Assembly: GCA_031258035.1 (NCBI GenBank)
Contig: JAIRNL010000034.1
Coordinates: 1-7,502 of the forward strand
Direction of reading: 5' to 3'
DNA: 7,502 bases
Source of the DNA: Azoarcus sp.
GTDB taxonomy: Bacteria > Pseudomonadota > Gammaproteobacteria > Burkholderiales > Rhodocyclaceae
Below are positions 5,557 through 7,502 of this stretch, piece by piece (position 1 is the first letter of the stretch; each line of letters starts with the position of its first letter). Made by a program: the position numbers and the translations under genes. The notes under the pieces were generated by a model that was not told where the DNA came from, ran no database searches, and worked only from the letters and a program-made list of their open reading frames with translations.

Positions 5557-6960
5557 TCAATCGTTTTCTTCCTTTTGCAGCGTCAACGTCCAGGCCAGGG
5601 CGTCCATGTACCAGATCGACGCCTGTTCGGGCGTGATGTCGCAAGCGGCGGCGTTGAAGATGATGCCGCTGATGTCCCTGTTCTCGCATGCCCTGGCCAG
5701 GGCCAGGGCGGCCGCGCAGGGGCCCCGGTTGTCCAGGATGGCGTCGCGGATCGCGGAATCAATGGCCAGCGCCTCCAGCGCGTGTTCCATCGGTTGTTGC
5801 AAGATGACGTCGATCAGCGACAGCAGGCCGGTGAGGAACATCGCCTCGCGCTCCGGCAGCGGGTGCGAGGCGGCGATCAGTTCCATGGTGCGGGCCCGCA
5901 CCAGCGCCGCTTCGAGCACCGCGTCGGCGCGCGGCTGTTTGCGGTTGCTGGCGCACAACATCAACGCGAGCCAGCGTTGCAGGGGCGTGCGCCCCAGCAG
6001 GACGATGGCGCGCTCGATCGAGGAGACCTGCTCGTGCAGGCCGTTGGCCGCCGAGTTGATGTAGCGCAGCAGGCGCAGGGCAATGGCCGCGTCCTGCTTG
6101 ATCAGGTTGACGATTTCGCGGGTGTTGGCATCCTGGCGCAACCTGTTGAGCAACAGGGTCAGGCGGGAATAGTTGGGGCCGAGATTGCGCGCCTCCCAGC
6201 GTTCGCGGCTGGTGATGAACGGCCCATGGAACAGCGTGGCCCCGAGCTTGAAGCAGAAATCGAAATCCTCCATGCCGGGCAGGTCGCGCACCAGCAGCGC
6301 CGCGTGCGGCGCCAGCTTGAGGAGATGTCTGACGAGTTTCGTCCCCTGCTCGATATCGACGCCGGGGCCCTGGACGCAGACCAGGTCGATGTCGCCCATC
6401 AGGTGGAAATATTCGGGCGTCGCCATGGGATCGGGGACGCCGATGTGGTAGCCCAGCGCGCGTAGCGCGCGTATTTGTTCGACCAGGGATTTCGCCGTGG
6501 GCCCGGCGTGTTCTTCCATGGGTTTGAGGATGAAAAAGGTATTGGCGGGCGGAAGCTGGGTCAGGCTCGGGTGTTCGAGAAAGGAATCCGGTACTTCGAT
6601 GAAAGCGAAACGGTGGCCGAGCAATTCCCCGATGTTGGCGTGCATCAGGCTCTGCACCAGCACCTCGGTATAAAGGTGGAAGATGCTCCGGCTTTGCCTC
6701 CGGATGTGGGCGTGTACCGCCTCCTGGAGCATGAACTGGTAACCGGCGACCCTCTGCTGCCGGTTGAGGACGGCCTCGCGGCAAATGATGGTCGCGCCGA
6801 TCTCCGGGGTGGCGGAAGCGTCGGCCTCTACCACCTGTCGCAACGGGGCCTGCCGTTCGAGCGCCGCGAAAGAGGCGGCGGAAGGGTTTCCGGCGGGCGC
6901 TTTGCTTCTGGGGGCAGGCGGGTGGTGGAACAGCCTGCGGAATAGCTTGGTCAGCAGCAT
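5557..6960 (-). CDS. Degenerate EAL plus HDOD domain signalling protein (YuxH/COG3434 type)
   Basis: A 467-aa cytosolic protein. Residues 1-50 are a low-complexity, basic and proline/alanine-rich leader. Residues about 55-255 are an EAL-like domain, and about 262-455 an HDOD domain with NSAANGL (302-308), VSSIERAIVLLG and LQRWLALML, all typical of the family. The EAL catalytic set is gone: the EAL position reads QFM (GYQFMLQ, 73-79), the metal-binding Asn segment reads IEVPDSFLE (121-129), and the DDFG-like motif reads VPDP (175-178). GATLFHGPFI (240-249) keeps the structural end of the fold. The HD metal site is also absent (GLLSLID), as is usual for HDOD. It is therefore probably a regulatory or scaffold protein, not a c-di-GMP phosphodiesterase. 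The start at 6960 has GAGG (6972-6969) 8 nt upstream. It lies downstream of the DUF1841 gene, with an 82-bp gap. Confidence 0.9.
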   Translation of the reverse strand: MLLTKLFRRLFHHPPAPRSKAPAGNPSAASFAALERQAPLRQVVEADASATPEIGATIICREAVLNRQQRVAGYQFMLQEAVHAHIRRQSRSIFHLYTEVLVQSLMHANIGELLGHRFAFIEVPDSFLEHPSLTQLPPANTFFILKPMEEHAGPTAKSLVEQIRALRALGYHIGVPDPMATPEYFHLMGDIDLVCVQGPGVDIEQGTKLVRHLLKLAPHAALLVRDLPGMEDFDFCFKLGATLFHGPFITSRERWEARNLGPNYSRLTLLLNRLRQDANTREIVNLIKQDAAIALRLLRYINSAANGLHEQVSSIERAIVLLGRTPLQRWLALMLCASNRKQPRADAVLEAALVRARTMELIAASHPLPEREAMFLTGLLSLIDVILQQPMEHALEALAIDSAIRDAILDNRGPCAAALALARACENRDISGIIFNAAACDITPEQASIWYMDALAWTLTLQKEEND

Positions 6961-6992
6961 CGTGGAGACCTCGGATCGTTATATCCGCAATG

Positions 6993-6998
6993 ATTATA
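6993..6998 (-). promoter_or_regulatory. Perfect TATAAT -10 element for the EAL-HDOD gene
   Basis: On the minus strand TATAAT reads from 6998 to 6993 and would start transcription near 6986, leaving a leader of about 26 nt that contains the GAGG ribosome binding site. No -35 match is seen at the right distance (7016-7021 reads GCCCGG), so the promoter probably needs an activator. A related TATAAC lies 15 bp further on, because TTATATC occurs twice on the plus strand (6979-6985 and 6994-7000); that copy would start too close to the ribosome binding site. Confidence 0.45.
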
Positions 6999-7018
6999 TC
7001 GGCGGCGGCCGCGCGCCG

Positions 7019-7035
7019 GGCGATGAGTCATCGCC
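7019..7035. promoter_or_regulatory. 17-bp perfect palindrome, candidate operator
   Basis: GGCGATGAGTCATCGCC has 8-bp perfect arms around a single central base. It starts 7 bp after the DUF1841 stop and lies 20 bp upstream of the TATAAT of the EAL-HDOD gene, touching the place where a -35 would be. No T run follows on the minus strand, so it is a poor terminator, and the one-base centre suits a dimeric DNA-binding protein better than an RNA hairpin. The regulator is not known. Confidence 0.45.
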
Positions 7036-7042
7036 GCGGGGC

Positions 7043-7486
7043 TCAACCGCCGCCTGGCGGCATGCCGGCGCGGCGGCGGACGCCATCGAGATAAGACTGT
7101 CCGTCGGGTGAGGAATTGTCGCGCAGGGCCTTGAATATCGTCTCGCCCAGGCAGTCGAGCACCTCGTGCATGGCGCGGTGGCGGTCGCCCTGGCGTCGGC
7201 GCAGCGCTTCAAATGCGGCGCGGATGCCGGGCGGCTGGTCGATCGACAGCTGCTCTTCGATTGCCAGATGCAGCGACAAATGCAAAAAAGGGTTGATCCG
7301 TCCGTCTTCCGGCGGGAAGTCACGCTCCAGGACATCGCTGCTGGTCAGCAGCGCGTGGTATTCGGGGTGTTCGAGCACGATGCCGGCGGCGACCGTCTCA
7401 AGCGCGCTGAGGACTTTCTGGTTCTGGTGCTTGAGCCAGGCAGTGACGAAGAAATCTCGAACCTGTCCGCGGGTGGGATTGAACAT
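7043..7486 (-). CDS. DUF1841 family protein
   Basis: A 147-aa soluble protein that begins MFNPTRGQVRDFFVTAWLKH, the conserved opening of DUF1841 (PF08897), a family of unknown function found mostly in beta- and gammaproteobacteria. Other conserved parts are LEHPEYHALL (about residues 38-47), a stretch rich in acidic residues ending INPFLHLSLHLAIEEQLSIDQP (split around residue 64-85), and a helical C-terminus with RHRAMHEVLDCLGE. The histidines in the central LHLSLHLAIEEQ helix and the following HRAMHEVLDCL helix suggest a helical bundle that might bind metal; this is inference. The length is normal. The start at 7486 matches the family, but only 16 bp of upstream sequence is in the window and no Shine-Dalgarno is visible. 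It may be transcribed together with the downstream EAL-HDOD gene. Confidence 0.9.
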   Translation of the reverse strand: MFNPTRGQVRDFFVTAWLKHQNQKVLSALETVAAGIVLEHPEYHALLTSSDVLERDFPPEDGRINPFLHLSLHLAIEEQLSIDQPPGIRAAFEALRRRQGDRHRAMHEVLDCLGETIFKALRDNSSPDGQSYLDGVRRRAGMPPGGG

Positions 7487-7502
7487 GGTGGTGATGGCCT
7501 GA

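Noticed and set aside
5542..6465. A 307-codon plus-strand open frame
   Set aside because: It lies antisense to the EAL-HDOD gene and reads as a Q/G/R/D-rich shadow without motifs.
7023..7031. ATGAGTCAT resembles a eukaryotic AP-1/GCN4 site
   Set aside because: This is a chance match in a bacterial genome; the full 17-bp palindrome is the relevant unit.
1..7502. Search for CRISPR arrays, tRNA or rRNA genes, insertion sequences and integrase sites
   Set aside because: No regularly spaced repeats, tRNA-like cloverleaf, transposase motif or terminal inverted repeats were seen by eye.

Overview
The window is GC-rich chromosomal DNA, densely packed with bacterial genes. The gene set points to a betaproteobacterium, most likely of the Rhodocyclales type: a DUF1841 protein, a degenerate EAL-HDOD (YuxH-type) protein, a stand-alone di-iron MBL-fold protein, RlmJ and a COG2509 flavoprotein. 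This placement rests on family distribution as I remember it, not on any search.

Left edge (1-452, + strand): the 3' end of a RelE/HigB-type toxin gene (Gp49-like, DUF891) overlaps an XRE-type antitoxin gene by an ATGA junction. This is a toxin-first type II toxin-antitoxin module cut by the window edge.

Housekeeping block (508-4529): a COG2509 FAD-dependent dehydrogenase (minus) is transcribed away from rlmJ (plus), the 23S rRNA m6A2030 methyltransferase. rlmJ in turn runs tail to tail into a ClC-type chloride channel/antiporter gene (minus), and the two coding ends overlap by 16 bp.

Signalling block (4530-7486): a 151-bp AT-rich divergent region separates the ClC gene from a 256-aa oxygen-binding di-iron protein (ODP) homologue (plus). 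That region holds promoter-like elements, a CRP-like site, a perfect inverted repeat and a hairpin with a T tract. The ODP gene ends at three near-tandem CCCTGAG repeats and a good intrinsic terminator. It converges on a minus-strand pair: an EAL-HDOD protein whose EAL catalytic motifs have decayed, preceded by a DUF1841 gene. A 17-bp palindrome just upstream of a perfect TATAAT lies between those last two genes and probably controls the EAL-HDOD promoter.

No tRNA, rRNA, CRISPR array, insertion sequence or phage structural gene is visible, and no gene-free stretch exceeds 300 bases. Most of the window is ordinary core genome. The parts most worth a second look are the regulatory region before the di-iron sensor gene, the ODP/EAL-HDOD neighbourhood, and the palindrome at 7019-7035.
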